From contig CAWAXG010000037.1 of NCBI GenBank assembly GCA_963785755.1, positions 124,001 through 188,000 of the forward strand: DNA of 64,000 nucleotides. The letters run 5' to 3'. Positions 9,099 through 19,010 of this stretch are shown here, in pieces. Both the position numbers and the translations under genes were made by a program. The notes under the pieces are model-generated. The model was not told the DNA's origin, did no database searches, and saw nothing but the letters and a program-made list of their open reading frames with translations. Origin of the DNA: JACCXG01 sp963785755 (GTDB lineage: Bacteria; Acidobacteriota; Vicinamibacteria; Vicinamibacterales; 2-12-FULL-66-21). Positions within the stretch are counted from its first letter, which is position 1, and every line of letters begins with the position of its first letter.

Positions 9099-10139
9099 GT
9101 GAGTACGCCTCCGGAGTCCAGGATCAATCGTGTTCTCGTGCGCGCGCCGAATCCGCTCGGCGACGCGGTCATGGCGCTGCCGGCGATGGCGGCGCTGCGC
9201 TCTGCGTTTCCGCATGCCGCCGTCGTGGTGGCGGCGGCGCCGTCGGTCGCGCCGCTCTTTCACGAGCGCACCGCCGCGTCACCCGACGAAGTGCTGACCG
9301 TCGACAAAGACTCCGAGGCTTCAGCGCTGCGCGGCGCGAACGCGGATATCGCGATCCTCCTCACGAACTCCTTCCGGACGGCCTGGGTCTGCCGCCAGGC
9401 GGGAATCAGGAACCGCTGGGGCTACCGCGCGTACGGCCGGGGGCCGTTGTTGACGCGACGGGTGTCGCGGCCTCACGGCCGCCGGCACCAGTCGGAGTAC
9501 TACCTTCACCTCGTGCGTGCGCTGGGCTTCGACACCCCCTCGACGCTGCCTCGCATCGATATCAGTACCGCCACGCGGGAGCGGGTCACGGACTTGCTCG
9601 ATGCCTCGAACGTCGATCGATCGAGGCCGATCGTCGGCATGGCTCCGGGCGCGGCGTATGGCCACGCCAAGCGCTGGCCTCCGGCGCGCGTCGCGGAGCT
9701 GGCGAGCCGGCTGTCGGCGCGCGGCGCGACGTCCGTTCTCGTCGGCGCCCTCAGCGACCGCGACGCAGGGCGTGAGATAGAATCGTCGGTGCCGGCTGGC
9801 GCTCGACTCGTGAATCTGATCGGCCGCACCGACCTCCGTCAGCTGGCGGGGCTGCTCGCCGAGTGCCACGCTTTTGTCTCCAACGATTCGGGCGCGATGC
9901 ACCTTGCCGCGGCGGCCGGCGTCCCGGTGGCCGCGATCTTCGGTCCGACCGACGAACGCGTGACCGCGCCGCTCGGTGACCACGACGTGATCATTCATCA
10001 GGTATTCTGCCGTCCCTGCATGCTCCGCGACTGTCCCATCGATCACCGCTGCATGCGAGGCATCAGCGTGGACGTCGTCTTCGATGCCGTGATCCGCCGG
10101 CTCGACGCCCGGGCCGGGGCGCAAGGACCAGCCGCGTGA
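9099..10139 (+). CDS. waaF: ADP-heptose:LPS heptosyltransferase II (GT9)
   Basis: Cytoplasmic-side GT9 enzyme that adds heptose to the LPS inner core from ADP-heptose. 346 residues. The N-terminus RAPNPLGDAVMALPAM is the typical WaaF start. Further on are NSFRTAWVCRQAGI, MAPGAAYGHAKRWP and the ADP-heptose site SNDSGAMHLAAAAGVP with AIFGPTDERVTAP. A Cys-rich tail (CRPCMLRDCPIDHRC) is common in this family. It overlaps gmhB by 4 bases (GTGA). Confidence 0.92.
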   Translation: MSTPPESRINRVLVRAPNPLGDAVMALPAMAALRSAFPHAAVVVAAAPSVAPLFHERTAASPDEVLTVDKDSEASALRGANADIAILLTNSFRTAWVCRQAGIRNRWGYRAYGRGPLLTRRVSRPHGRRHQSEYYLHLVRALGFDTPSTLPRIDISTATRERVTDLLDASNVDRSRPIVGMAPGAAYGHAKRWPPARVAELASRLSARGATSVLVGALSDRDAGREIESSVPAGARLVNLIGRTDLRQLAGLLAECHAFVSNDSGAMHLAAAAGVPVAAIFGPTDERVTAPLGDHDVIIHQVFCRPCMLRDCPIDHRCMRGISVDVVFDAVIRRLDARAGAQGPAA

Positions 10140-10696
10140 GGCCCGCCGTTTTCGTCGACCGCGACGGCACGCTGCTGGAGGAAGCCGGGTACCTGGATCG
10201 GCTCGAGCGCGTCGTCTTCTTCCCCCACTCCGTCGACGCGGTGCGACTCCTCAATCGCGCCGGGTTCGCCGTTGTCGTCATCACGAATCAGTCCGGGGTG
10301 GCCCGCGGCCTGTACGAAGAGACATTCGTGCTCCAGACCCACGAGCTGATGACCCGGCGCCTCGCCGAAGGCGGCGCCCGTATCGACGGCTATTACTACT
10401 GTCCGCACCACCCCACGGGCGAGGTCGAACGTTTCCGGGTCGACTGCGACTGCCGCAAGCCGGCGCCCGGGATGCTGCGGAAGGCGGCCGCCGACCTGTC
10501 GATCGATCTCTCGCGTTCGTTCACCGTCGGCGACAAGTGGTCGGACGTGCAGGTGGCGCAGGCGGTCGGCGCGCGAGGCATCCTCGTCCGCACCGGATAC
10601 GGCCGTTCGACCGAGTCCGCGCCTCGAGCCGGAGTCGAGCCCGCCGCAATCGTCGACAACCTGATCGCCGCGGCTGCGTGGATATTCCGGCAGTGA
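10136..10696 (+). CDS. gmhB: D-glycero-D-manno-heptose 1,7-bisphosphate 7-phosphatase
   Basis: HAD phosphatase of the ADP-heptose pathway, 186 residues. The HAD motif I FVDRDGTLLEE has both Asp residues. Motif II is VITNQSGVARG. The zinc-site CPHHPTGE...DCDCRKPAPGML and motif IV VGDKWSDVQVA are all present, as in GmhB. It uses GTG starting inside the waaF stop and overlaps hldA by GTGA, so translation is likely coupled. Confidence 0.94.
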   Translation: MRPAVFVDRDGTLLEEAGYLDRLERVVFFPHSVDAVRLLNRAGFAVVVITNQSGVARGLYEETFVLQTHELMTRRLAEGGARIDGYYYCPHHPTGEVERFRVDCDCRKPAPGMLRKAAADLSIDLSRSFTVGDKWSDVQVAQAVGARGILVRTGYGRSTESAPRAGVEPAAIVDNLIAAAAWIFRQ

Positions 10697-11715
10697 CGGG
10701 GCCGTCACCTTCACGCGATCGGCTCCTCCGGCTCGTCGACGATTTCGCCGGCGTGCGGGTCGCGGTGTTCGGCGACCTGCTCGTCGACGAGTTCATCTAC
10801 GGGAAGATCTCACGCGTCTCGCGCGAAGCGCCGGTTCTGATCCTCGAGTACGACTCGACGGAGATCGTTCCGGGCGGCGCCGGCAACGCCGCGAACAACA
10901 TTGCCGCCCTGGGCGGCCGCGCCATGTCCTTCGGCGTCACCGGCCAGGACGAACCTGGACGGCGGTTGATCGAGGCGATGACCGGCCGCATCGACGTCCG
11001 CCACGTCGTCAGCCACCGCAGCCTGACGACGCCGACCAAGACGCGGATTCTGGCCGGCGGCGTCCATTCGGCGAAGCAGCAGGTGGTTCGCGTCGATCGC
11101 GCGCCTCGTCAGTCGCTGCCCGAGGACGTGCGGAAAGCCGTCACGCGCCGGCTTCTGGCCGCGCTTTCGCGGTGCGATGCGCTGCTCGTGTCGGATTACG
11201 GCACGGGCCTGGTCACGCCGATCCTCGTCAGCGGCGCGCAGCGAATCCTCCGGGGACCCGGGAAAGTGCAGCCGCCCGTGCTGGTCGATTCGCGCTATTC
11301 GCTGCTCAGGTTCAGACGGATGACAACCTGCACGCCGAACGAGTCGGAAGTCGAGCAGCTGCTCGGGATCCGGATCGGCGAGAACGGCCGCCTGCTCGAG
11401 CGGGCCGGACGCGAGTTGCTCGAACGCACCCGGGCCGGAGCCGTGTTGATCACCCGCGGCAGCCGCGGCATGGCGCTCTTCGAGGCCGGCCGCGCGACCG
11501 TTCACATTCCGATTTTCGGATCCGATCAGATCGCGGACGTGACCGGCGCGGGGGACACCGTCATCGCGACCATGACCCTGGCGCTCGCCGCCGGCGCCAC
11601 TTTCGAAGAGGCGGCGCGGCTGGCCAACTATGCCGGCGGTCTCGTCGTCATGAAACGGGGGACCGCGACCGTGACGGCCGAGGAATTGAAGGCGGCGATT
11701 CGCGGAGATCGTTGA
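10693..11715 (+). CDS. hldA: D-glycero-beta-D-manno-heptose-7-phosphate kinase (RfaE domain I)
   Basis: PfkB/ribokinase-family kinase producing heptose 1,7-bisphosphate. 340 residues from GTG 10693. Motifs: AVFGDLLVDEFIYG, the PfkB signature GGAGNAANNIAALGG, VSDYGTGLV, TPNESEVEQLLG and the C-terminal DVTGAGDTVIATM with the catalytic Asp. In many bacteria this domain is fused to the nucleotidyltransferase as HldE. Here the two are separate consecutive genes. Confidence 0.93.
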   Translation: MTGPSPSRDRLLRLVDDFAGVRVAVFGDLLVDEFIYGKISRVSREAPVLILEYDSTEIVPGGAGNAANNIAALGGRAMSFGVTGQDEPGRRLIEAMTGRIDVRHVVSHRSLTTPTKTRILAGGVHSAKQQVVRVDRAPRQSLPEDVRKAVTRRLLAALSRCDALLVSDYGTGLVTPILVSGAQRILRGPGKVQPPVLVDSRYSLLRFRRMTTCTPNESEVEQLLGIRIGENGRLLERAGRELLERTRAGAVLITRGSRGMALFEAGRATVHIPIFGSDQIADVTGAGDTVIATMTLALAAGATFEEAARLANYAGGLVVMKRGTATVTAEELKAAIRGDR

Positions 11716-11720
11716 TCGCG

Positions 11721-12185
11721 ATGGGACGAATCGTCACGCGTGCCGAGCTCGTGCGGCGGGTCGCCGGCGATCGGCGGAACGGGCTGACGCTGGCGTTTGC
11801 CAACGGCTGCTTCGACCTGCTGCACGTCGGGCACGTGCGATATCTCGAGGCGGCTGCGGCCGAAGCCGATCGCCTCATCGTGGCGGTCAACGAGGATGCG
11901 ACTGCCGCGACGAAGGGCCCGGGGCGGCCAATCCTCCCGGCCGCCGACCGCGCGGAGCTCGTAGCGGCGCTCCGCGCCGTGGACTACGTCGTGTTGTTTC
12001 CCGAGCCGACCGTCGCGCCGCTGTTGGGCCTCCTGCAGCCGGACGTGCACTGTAAAGGCACGGACTACACGACGGAGACCGTGCCCGAGCGCGACACCGT
12101 GCGCGCCTACGGCGGACGCATCGCCATAGTCGGCGATCCCAAAGACCACTCGACGCGGGATTTGCTGAAACGGATCCGCGAATGA
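11721..12185 (+). CDS. hldC: D-glycero-beta-D-manno-heptose 1-phosphate adenylyltransferase (RfaE domain II)
   Basis: Cytidylyltransferase-fold enzyme that makes ADP-heptose. 154 residues. LAFANGCFDLLHVGHVRYL contains the HxGH nucleotidyl-transfer motif. Also present are AVNEDATAA, ADRAELVAALRAVDYV and the C-terminal HSTRDLLKRI. ATG 11721 is chosen; TTG 11712 overlapping the hldA stop is an alternative. Together with gmhB and hldA it supplies donor for the two heptosyltransferases. gmhA is not in this window. Confidence 0.92.
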   Translation: MGRIVTRAELVRRVAGDRRNGLTLAFANGCFDLLHVGHVRYLEAAAAEADRLIVAVNEDATAATKGPGRPILPAADRAELVAALRAVDYVVLFPEPTVAPLLGLLQPDVHCKGTDYTTETVPERDTVRAYGGRIAIVGDPKDHSTRDLLKRIRE

Positions 12186-12231
12186 GAGCAGCACCGGCCT
12201 GGCGGAGTGCAGCGCCCCCGCCGTTCAGGCG

Positions 12232-13245
12232 ATGAACATCCTGATCGTGCGGCTGGGTGCGCTCGGCGACATCGTTCATACCGTTCCGGCGGCGGCCGCG
12301 CTTCGCCGCGCGTTTCCCGAAGCGCGCCTCGACTGGGTCGTTGACGCGCGGCACGCGGCGTTTGCCGACCTGGTTCTGCCGCTCGATCGCGTCATCACGC
12401 TGGCCAAGCCCTCCGCGCCGGCCTGGATCGATCTGGTGCGGCAGCTGCGGCCGGCACGCTACGACGTCGCGCTCGACTTTCAGGGGCTGATGAAGTCGGC
12501 GGTCATCGCGCGCGCTTCCGGCGCGAGCCGCGTCGTCGGATTCTCGATCTGGCACCTGCGTGAGAAGACGGCAAGACCTTTCTACTCGGAGGTCGATGGG
12601 CCGCAGGACAACGCGCACGTGATTCAGAAGAACCTGAGCCTGCTCGCGAGCGTGGGAGTGAACACCGATGAGGTGCGCTTTCCGCTCGCGCGGACGCAAT
12701 CGGCGGCGCTGGAGATCATCAAGGAGTGGCTGGCTGACGCCGGTCGATCGGCATATGCGCTGATCAATCCTGGCGCCGCATGGCCGAACAAGCGGTGGCC
12801 CGCCGCCCGATTCGGCGAGGTCGCGCAGTTCCTGCGCGATGTGCGCGGGCTCGCGAGTTACGTGCTCTGGGGACCAGGGGAGGCGCCGCTCGCGCAGCAG
12901 GTGATCGAAGCCTCGGCCGGCGCGGCCAGGCTGGCGCCGCCCACGACGATGGGCGATCTTGTCGAGGTCTCGCGCGAAGCTGCCTTGATGGTGTCCGGCG
13001 ATACCGGTCCGCTCCACATCGCGGGCGCGGCCGGGACCCCGCTGGTGGCGATCTTCGGCCCGACCGATCCCGCGCGCAACGGCCCGTGGGCCCCCGATGA
13101 CATCGTCGTCTCGAGGCATGGCGTATGCGGCTGCCACTATCAGCGTCAGTGCCGTCAGCCGGCCTGGTGCTTGAACGATGTGCAGGTTGCGGAGGTCACT
13201 GCCGCGATCCAGCAGCGCCTCAACACGGTCGCGCGAGCGCAATGA
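12232..13245 (+). CDS. waaC: ADP-heptose:LPS heptosyltransferase I (GT9)
   Basis: GT9 enzyme adding the first heptose to Kdo. 337 residues. N-terminus ILIVRLGALGDIVHTVPAA is the WaaC-type signature. LDFQGLMKSAVIARASGA, LINPGAAWPNKRWP and SGDTGPLHIAGAAGTP with AIFGPTDPARNGPW form the donor half. The 46 bases before the start are the longest gap within the heptose genes. It overlaps the next gene by 4 bases (ATGA). The exact acceptor is inferred from the signature and context. Confidence 0.88.
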   Translation: MNILIVRLGALGDIVHTVPAAAALRRAFPEARLDWVVDARHAAFADLVLPLDRVITLAKPSAPAWIDLVRQLRPARYDVALDFQGLMKSAVIARASGASRVVGFSIWHLREKTARPFYSEVDGPQDNAHVIQKNLSLLASVGVNTDEVRFPLARTQSAALEIIKEWLADAGRSAYALINPGAAWPNKRWPAARFGEVAQFLRDVRGLASYVLWGPGEAPLAQQVIEASAGAARLAPPTTMGDLVEVSREAALMVSGDTGPLHIAGAAGTPLVAIFGPTDPARNGPWAPDDIVVSRHGVCGCHYQRQCRQPAWCLNDVQVAEVTAAIQQRLNTVARAQ

Positions 13246-13752
13246 ATCCGGTCGTGCGCTGGATCGCGCGCAGGAGGGTCGCGCTTGGATTCGCGGCTGG
13301 AGGGATCGCCCTGTGGCTTTCGCGTCCCACGCCTCAGAGCCTGGCGCTCGGCGCCGCGGTGGCGATCGCCGGCGAGATGCTGCGGATCTGGGCGGCCGGT
13401 CATCTCGAAAAAGGCCGCGAGGTCACGTCGTCCGGGCCGTACCGGTGGATGCGGCATCCACTGTATGCAGGGTCGACGATCGTGGGGATCGGGCTGGCGA
13501 TCGGCGCGGCGAGCTGGCTGGTCGCGGTGCTGGTCGCGGCGTACCTGACGATCACGCTGAGCGCGGCGATCGCGACGGAGGAGGCAGACCTGACGCGGCG
13601 ATTCGGTGAAGCCTATCCCGCGTACCGCGAAGGTCGATCGTCGAGCGCGATCCGCCGCTTCAGCCTCGCGCGCGCGATGCGAAACCGCGAGGTACCGAGC
13701 GGTGATCGGACTCGGTGCCACGCTTGCGCTGCTCGCGTGGAAAGCCCTATAA
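13242..13752 (+). CDS. Isoprenylcysteine carboxyl methyltransferase-like membrane protein (one-base frameshift near the end)
   Basis: Small integral-membrane methyltransferase of the ICMT/PEMT type: hydrophobic segments at about residues 15-50 and 80-105 with the SAM-site signature GPYRWMRHPLYAGS and EEADLTRRFGEAYPAYR. The frame as read runs on to 13823, into tRNA-Val. A one-base deletion of G near 13690-13692 restores EYRAVIGLG and a last hydrophobic helix ending at TAA 13752. I take that as the natural end. Its substrate is unknown. It is the last gene of the LPS run. Confidence 0.75.
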
Positions 13753-13753
13753 T
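13724..13753 (+). promoter_or_regulatory. Promoter of tRNA-Val
   Basis: TTGCGC (13724-13729), an 18-base spacer and a perfect TATAAT (13748-13753) lie 50 bases upstream of the mature tRNA. It overlaps the end of the methyltransferase gene. Confidence 0.55.
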
Positions 13754-13802
13754 TCTTCTTTTGGCCGACAGCTGGCGAGCCCGTCTGGGGAGCCAGAACC
13801 GG

Positions 13803-13874
13803 GGGCGGTTAGCTCAGTGGTAGAGCACCGGCCTTACACGCCGGCTGTCGCAGGTTCGAACCCTGCACCGCCCA
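13803..13874 (+). tRNA. tRNA-Val (anticodon TAC)
   Basis: Complete cloverleaf with acceptor stem GGGCGGT/ACCGCCC, D-arm AGCTCAGTGGTAGAGC, anticodon loop CTTACAC and T-arm GCAGGTTCGAACCCTGC. Discriminator A. CCA is not encoded. Confidence 0.97.
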
Positions 13875-13936
13875 AACTTTGCGGCACGTTCGCAGCGCAA
13901 AGTTTGTCCACCGTAGCGCGTAGCGCGAAGGTGGAC
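13874..13936 (+). other. Two consecutive hairpins after tRNA-Val
   Basis: AAACTTTGCG (13874-13883) pairs perfectly with CGCAAAGTTT (13896-13905). Immediately after it, GTCCACC (13906-13912) pairs with GGTGGAC (13930-13936) around a TAGCGCG-rich loop. No T-run follows, so termination or processing is only a possibility. The 160 bases between the two tRNAs hold no gene. Confidence 0.6.
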
Positions 13937-14035
13937 CAACGAATCCTTCGTGGTGACAGCGAAGGGAGTCGTCTGCAGCTCGCGAGATCTTCACCGATTG
14001 GCTGATCAGCAACCAGCCAACGTCAGTCTCAGTTC

Positions 14036-14112
<77 letters not shown>

Positions 14113-14122
14113 ACTACAACAG

Positions 14123-14386
14123 TCAGTGCAGTAAGGACTTCCCGGATCGGGCGGGAGCCTGCTTGCGAAAAGGCCGGAGGCCGCGGGCGGGCTTCTTTGC
14201 AAGCGGTTTGCAAGCGGGGCGGGATTGATCGAGATGCTGCATGGACTCGTGCAGGCCGCGGAGCGTCGCGTTGAGGTACGTGCTGGTTTGCTGCAGCGAC
14301 GCGTGACCGAGCATGTGCTGCACATGGTGCACCGGCCATCCGCCTTCGAGCAGCCGTGAGCCCCCTTCATGACGAAGGCTTCAGTC
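14123..14386 (-). pseudogene. Tyrosine recombinase, C-terminal remnant
   Basis: The minus strand encodes the end of a phage-type integrase: LRHEGGSRLLEGG, then VHHVQHMLGHASLQQTSTYL with the catalytic-box His (LGH) and the nucleophile Tyr. An Arg-bearing HD..LRH box is broken by six extra bases that include a stop near 14377-14382. Nothing upstream resembles the N-terminal domains. A truncated integrase beside tRNA-Asp is the expected scar of a decayed integrative element. Confidence 0.75.
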
Positions 14387-14397
14387 GTGGTTCGACC

Positions 14398-14560
14398 GAG
14401 TTTTCAGACATTACGGGCAGGCTCCCTACGGGAGAGTACACGCTGTTCATCGACCTGAAGCAGCCGACCGAGTGGACGTTCATCGTCTCGAGCTGGCCGG
14501 CTCAGACGAAGTACGACCCAAAAACAAGGAAGCCTTGTACGGCGCGTTCAGCTACAGAAA
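14398..14560 (+). pseudogene. DUF2911-like protein, internal remnant
   Basis: About 50 residues (GRLPTGEYTLFIDLKQPTEW, then TFIVSSWPAQTKYDP) look like the middle of a secreted DUF2911 protein. A one-base loss in the A-run near 14520-14525 then shifts the frame, after which KEALYGAFSY continues the family pattern. Neither end of the gene is present. Recognition is from memory of the family pattern. Confidence 0.5.
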
Positions 14561-14728
14561 TCTTGGCAGCTGCTTGCCGGTTTTGGTCGGATCAGGTCCC
14601 GCTTACACTTCTGTCTTCTGCGCTCGATCTTGAAATCGTCGACCCTGACATGCGCTGCAGTCTCGTCGGAACACCCGCAAATCTGCAACTCCGAGGCGGC
14701 CCGGGTTTTGCCGTCCGCACATGATCGT

Positions 14729-15367
14729 ATGACGAAGATCCCGCTTCTCGTTTTTGTCGCCTTCGCCCTCTACGTGATGAACAGGGATGAGCGGTTGCGC
14801 CTCCTTTGGCCCGCCGTCGTTCTGCTTCGACTGATGAAGAGGTCCGCTACTGGCGTGCTTGGCGCAACCAGGTGGCTGGTCATCGGCCTGTTCTCGGGAA
14901 ACCCCTGGGCGGTGGCAGGAGTGGTCACGGCGGCGGCACTCGTCCTGAACGCCCACACACGGACCATGACCGTCGATTGGCAGGCGCTGACCGATGCGAG
15001 ACCAGAGATGGAAAAACTGATCGCCGTCGAAGAGCACACATCACACCTGTATGACGCGGCCGTCGCCCAATTCAGACTCGGCACCCTGTCAGCCGAGAGG
15101 CTCGCGCGACTCATCGAGATGACCCTCATCCCGGAATTGCAGGAAACGACGCTGCGCATCGAGTCGCTGAACCAAATCCGCACCGAGCAGCAGCCTCTGC
15201 TGGTGCAAGCGAAGCAGTACCTGCAGCTGCGCAGCGAGAGCTGGCGCCTTCGCGCCGAAGCGCTCGAGAAGCGCAGCCTCGACGCGTTGAAAAGCGCGGA
15301 GCGCATCGAGCGTGTCTCACTCGAAGCTCTGGAACGCGTGCGGCACGCTTGGGACCAGCGTAACTAA
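14729..15367 (+). CDS. Membrane-anchored coiled-coil protein of unknown function
   Basis: A 212-residue protein that I do not recognise. It opens with a hydrophobic segment (TKIPLLVFVAFALYVM), has a second at about residues 60-80, and then a long charged helical region (about 95-210) rich in Glu, Arg and Leu with heptad-like spacing, probably a coiled coil. ATG 14729 is chosen because the hydrophobic start follows it directly; the open frame extends to 14630. It lies in the island scar after tRNA-Asp and converges with the next gene, overlapping it by 4 bases. Confidence 0.55.
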   Translation: MTKIPLLVFVAFALYVMNRDERLRLLWPAVVLLRLMKRSATGVLGATRWLVIGLFSGNPWAVAGVVTAAALVLNAHTRTMTVDWQALTDARPEMEKLIAVEEHTSHLYDAAVAQFRLGTLSAERLARLIEMTLIPELQETTLRIESLNQIRTEQQPLLVQAKQYLQLRSESWRLRAEALEKRSLDALKSAERIERVSLEALERVRHAWDQRN

Positions 15368-15657
15368 ACTGATCCCACCGGCAATGCCGACGCCGCTTCA
15401 TCCCGGTCTGCGATCGAGGCGGCCAGCGCGTCGTTTAACAACGAGAGCACCTCAGGAGGTCTCGCTCCACCACGGACGAGAACATTCAGGACGGTTCCCT
15501 CTTTGTGGGTGTCTGAGTTCACGCGGACGCCGAGGAGGCACCGCACCCCTGACCACTGCGGTTCCTTCGCGAAGAATTCAAGTTGAAAACGATAGACGAT
15601 GCCTCCCACGCGACAGGAGTGGGCGGCAATGATGGCCGCTAATCTCGTTCGGGACAT
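15364..15657 (-). CDS. Hypothetical protein
   Basis: A 97-residue frame with balanced composition and no motif I can name (RFQLEFFAKEPQWSGVRCLL, then NVLVRGGARPPEVLSLLNDA). It converges on the coiled-coil gene. Its length and codon pattern make it plausible but unproven. It lies in the same island scar. Confidence 0.4.
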   Translation of the reverse strand: MSRTRLAAIIAAHSCRVGGIVYRFQLEFFAKEPQWSGVRCLLGVRVNSDTHKEGTVLNVLVRGGARPPEVLSLLNDALAASIADRDEAASALPVGSV

Positions 15658-15969
15658 TCTTCTTGTTCCATTCGAATTGGCGTATCGGAATCGGAATTGT
15701 GTGAACCGTCGCCATTAGTGCAACAAGCGGTCCATGACAAGATTGCCGAAAATACGGGGAAGATTGCGTTGTCCCGACCCTCAATGGTGGGCGGAGTGCA
15801 ATTGTGCGACACAGAGCAAACGCTTGAACGTCGTAAACGCGTGAGGCCAATGCCTTTGGCAGCATCCGATCGAAATTAGGACACGCGTGTTCCACTTGCG
15901 GACAGCCGCGATATCCTGGGCGAATTGCACGAACCCTGCAGCGCCGGCATAGCGTTGTGTTTGGCCGAG
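15658..15969. other. Gene-free stretch in the island scar
   Basis: About 310 bases less GC-rich than the flanks, with several short frames on both strands and no recognisable protein, RNA or repeat. Confidence 0.4.
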
Positions 15970-16100
15970 ATGAAGGACCCCGTCAAGGACAAGCTGCTGT
16001 GGGGTCCGTCGGATCGCGACATCCGTCACCGGGTGAACGCGTTCGGCTACTTCCGGTTCCCGGCGGCGTGCAGCTCAACACCCGGATCCAGGGCCGGTTG
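15970..16100 (+). pseudogene. Outer-membrane beta-barrel (TonB-receptor-like) remnant
   Basis: The segment LWGPSDRDIRHRVNAFGYFR, followed after a one-base loss near 16060 by FPGGVQLNTRIQGR, looks like a pair of barrel strands from an Oar/TonB-dependent receptor. No ends of a gene are present. It lies tail to tail with the kinase gene that starts at 18787. Confidence 0.4.
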
Positions 16101-16105
16101 TCAGC

Positions 16106-18787
16106 TCATTTGTTCAGCGCCGCGGTCCAGTTCAGGATGACCGTCAGCGCCGGGCGCGTCGGTTGATCGACGACGGTGTTGATGAGGAACCGCTGGCCGT
16201 CGGCGCTGACCGCATAGTCGGTTGGGTACGGAGCGGTCGGCTCGGGGACTTCGACGTCAAACAGCGCGCGTGGCGTGCCTGCGGTGAAGGTCGTTTCCGT
16301 GGTGACGACCGGCACCGCCGTCAGTTTTCCATCCGCCGAAATGTAAAAGAGCTCTTTGCCGTCGCGCCGCCACTCGGGCTGCATGCCGCCGGCGACCGAG
16401 ATCGTCGTCGGTCGTGTACTTTTCTACCGGGAATGGCCGCACGTAGACTTCGAACCTGCCCGATTCATCCGACGCGTATGCGATCCACCGGTGGTTTGGC
16501 GAGAAGCGACCCTGGACCTCGTTGGAAGGGCCGGTGACGAACGCGGTCGGCTTGCCTTCGCCCGAGAGCGGAATCACACCGAGATCGTAACCACGACTGG
16601 TGGACTGCTGATAAAGCAGGAATCGTCCGTCCTGCGAGACGTCGTTGGGGTATGTGGCGACACTCCCCACCAGCACACTGTCCGCGAACACGACTTCTGG
16701 CGACACACCAGCCTTCTGGAAAATCGTTGTCGCGCCCATCCGCGCCGACCCAAAAAGAATGCTGCTGCCGTCGTGCGACCACACCGGAAACCAGTCGCTC
16801 GATCGGTCGGACGTCACCAGTGAGGTTGTGCCCCGGGCCAGCGCCAGCAGCCAGAGATCGGGCTGCGCGGTCGGTCTCATCGTGGATGGCCACCACGACG
16901 CTCGTTTGATCGGGCGACAGGCGCGGCGATCGGTACGCACGCGCTGGGGTAGGCGGGCCAATGGTCGCCCCGGAGCGATCATGCCAACGAAGGCTGGTCG
17001 TGAACACCACACTCGGGCCGTGAGCCAGGAGGCCGGCGCTCGACGCGGTGACCGCCGTATAGGCAAACGCGCCTGCCCAGTAGCCGATGCCATCCGCAAC
17101 ACGAATCGGTTCGCCACTCGTCCGCAGCGCACGGTCATCGAACGCCTGAGCGAAGAGTATGCCGTCGCGCACGAACAAAAGGCGTCCCGAGGCGTAGACT
17201 GCCCGACCACCGGTTTCGAGGACCCGCGTGCCCTGCGAGGAGTCGAGCGCCGTCACGTAAGTGCCCTGGTGCTCGGTCTTCGCGCTGCGCTGGTAGTAAA
17301 GGAAATGGCGGCCGTCCGGCAGAAACTGTGGCCAGTACCTGCGTGAGGACCTCCTGGGCGGGATCGAACGTCGTGACAGGTGTGACGGTCCCGCCCGAAG
17401 CAGAGATTCTGGAAATCGGACTGGTTGACTGGCCTGCGAACAGGATCACGTCGTCCCCGTTCCATGTCCCGCCGCGACCAGCCGGGGCGTCAGCCAGCGT
17501 CTGGGGGATGCCGCCCCTGGTGTCGACCCTTTTGAGCTTGCCCGCAGCGAAAAACGCGATGAAGCGGCCATCGTGTGACCAGAACGGGAATGACGCGCCC
17601 TCGGTACCGGCGAGTGGTTGCGCCTGCACGCTGTCGAGCGGGCGAATCCAGATCTGCGATGGGCCGCCCTTGGTCGCCGCGATGAATGCCAGATGCCGTC
17701 CATCGGGCGACAGCGCGAGCTGCGCCGCCGAGGCGACGGGCGACGGCCTCAACGTGACGCCGGCGGGAGGCAGAACCTCGAACCGGACCGTCGGCACTGG
17801 CGTCGCGCCGCTCGACGCGTACCGCCAGCCAAACAGGGCGCCGGTGGCGAGCGCGACACCCGCGAGCGCCGCCAACGCGCCGGCGACATACATCCGGCGC
17901 CATGCCGGCTGTGGCGCTGCGGGGACGGACGCCGTCGTGCCGTCAGCGGCCCACCGGAGGGCAGTCGCGAGGTCGGCGGCGCTCTGCCATCGATCGTCCG
18001 CATTCTTCGCCAGGCACTTTCGAACGATGGCCTCGGCGAGCGGCGGCGTGAACGGTTGAAGCGTCGCCACCGGCGTCGGCTCACGCTCGAGGATTGCCGC
18101 GATCAGGCTCGCTGGCGTCTGACCCTCGAACGCTTTTCTCGCGGTGAGCATTTCGTAGAGCACGCAGCCGAACGCAAACAGATCCGTCCGCGTGTCGGCT
18201 TCGCGGCCTTCCACCTGCTCGGGCGCCATGTACTGGAGCGTCCCGAGAATCGTGCCTTGGCTCGTGACCGGGTTCGGCGCGGTCGCGGCTATCGACAAGC
18301 CGCTGACCGCCTGGGTCAATGGCCGCAGCTTCGCGAGACCGAAATCGAGCAGCTTGACGCCACCCTTCGTCACCATGATGTTTCCGGGTTTGAGATCGCG
18401 GTGCACGATGCCGGCCAGGTGTGCCTTGTCGAGTGCCTCGGCGACCTCGATTGCCATCTTCAGCGCGTCCTCGAGCTTGAGCGGCCCGCGAGCCAGGCGG
18501 TCGGCGAGCGTCTCGCCCACGAGGTATTCGAGCACGAGGTAGTCGGTGCTGCCCTCATGGCCCACGTCATACAACGTGCAGATGTGCTGATGTTGGAGAC
18601 CGGCGATGGCTCTGGCTTCCCGCTCGAACCGGGCCTTGAGATCCGGGTCGGCCGAGGGCAGGATTTTGATCGCAACCGTGCGGTCAAGGCGCGTGTCTTT
18701 CGCCTTGTAGACCTCGCCCATGCCCCCCGCCCCGAGTGGCGCCTCGATGAGAAACCAGCCGAGTCGTGTGCCTGGTGTCAGCGGCAT
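16106..18787 (-). pseudogene. Ser/Thr protein kinase with TolB/WD40-like propeller, frameshifted
   Basis: Membrane-spanning Hanks-type kinase: P-loop GAGGMGEVYKA, VAIKI lysine, HRDLKPGNIM catalytic loop and DFG in LLDFGLAKL (residues about 10-270). One transmembrane helix follows (about 320-345), then an extracytoplasmic propeller (LALSPDGRHLAFIAATKGG, WSHDGRFIAFFA). The frame changes near 17335, near 16880 and near 16410, so the last 40 percent is spread over three frames, ending at 16106 (SADGQRFLINTV). Start ATG 18787 directly precedes PLTPGTRLG. This kinase-propeller architecture is common in Acidobacteriota. The frameshifts may be errors. Confidence 0.85.
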
Positions 18788-18902
18788 GGGCTCATGGTCG
18801 CAGTGTTGAAGCGATTGACGCTCTCGTGGCCTGCCGTGAAACCGCGGACGCGTACGGGCCGACGCGAGCGCCCGCCATGGAAGCAACGGACCAGGTGCCG
18901 GG

Positions 18903-18908
18903 ATTATA
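18903..18908 (-). promoter_or_regulatory. Probable -10 element of the kinase gene
   Basis: A perfect TATAAT on the minus strand lies 116 bases upstream of the kinase start. No good -35 box is seen at 17-18 bases. Confidence 0.35.
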
Positions 18909-19010
18909 TGGGAGCCGGGCGGTGTGACCAGAAGAGCGCGGCATTCCGATCATCGTCGATCGAATAAGGGCAAGGGCCGGCAATTGCCGATTCGGTCCTT
19001 GATCGCCGGA

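Noticed and set aside
17618..18967. Plus-strand frame of 449 codons opposite the kinase
   Set aside because: Shadow of the kinase domain, which has all Hanks motifs on the minus strand.
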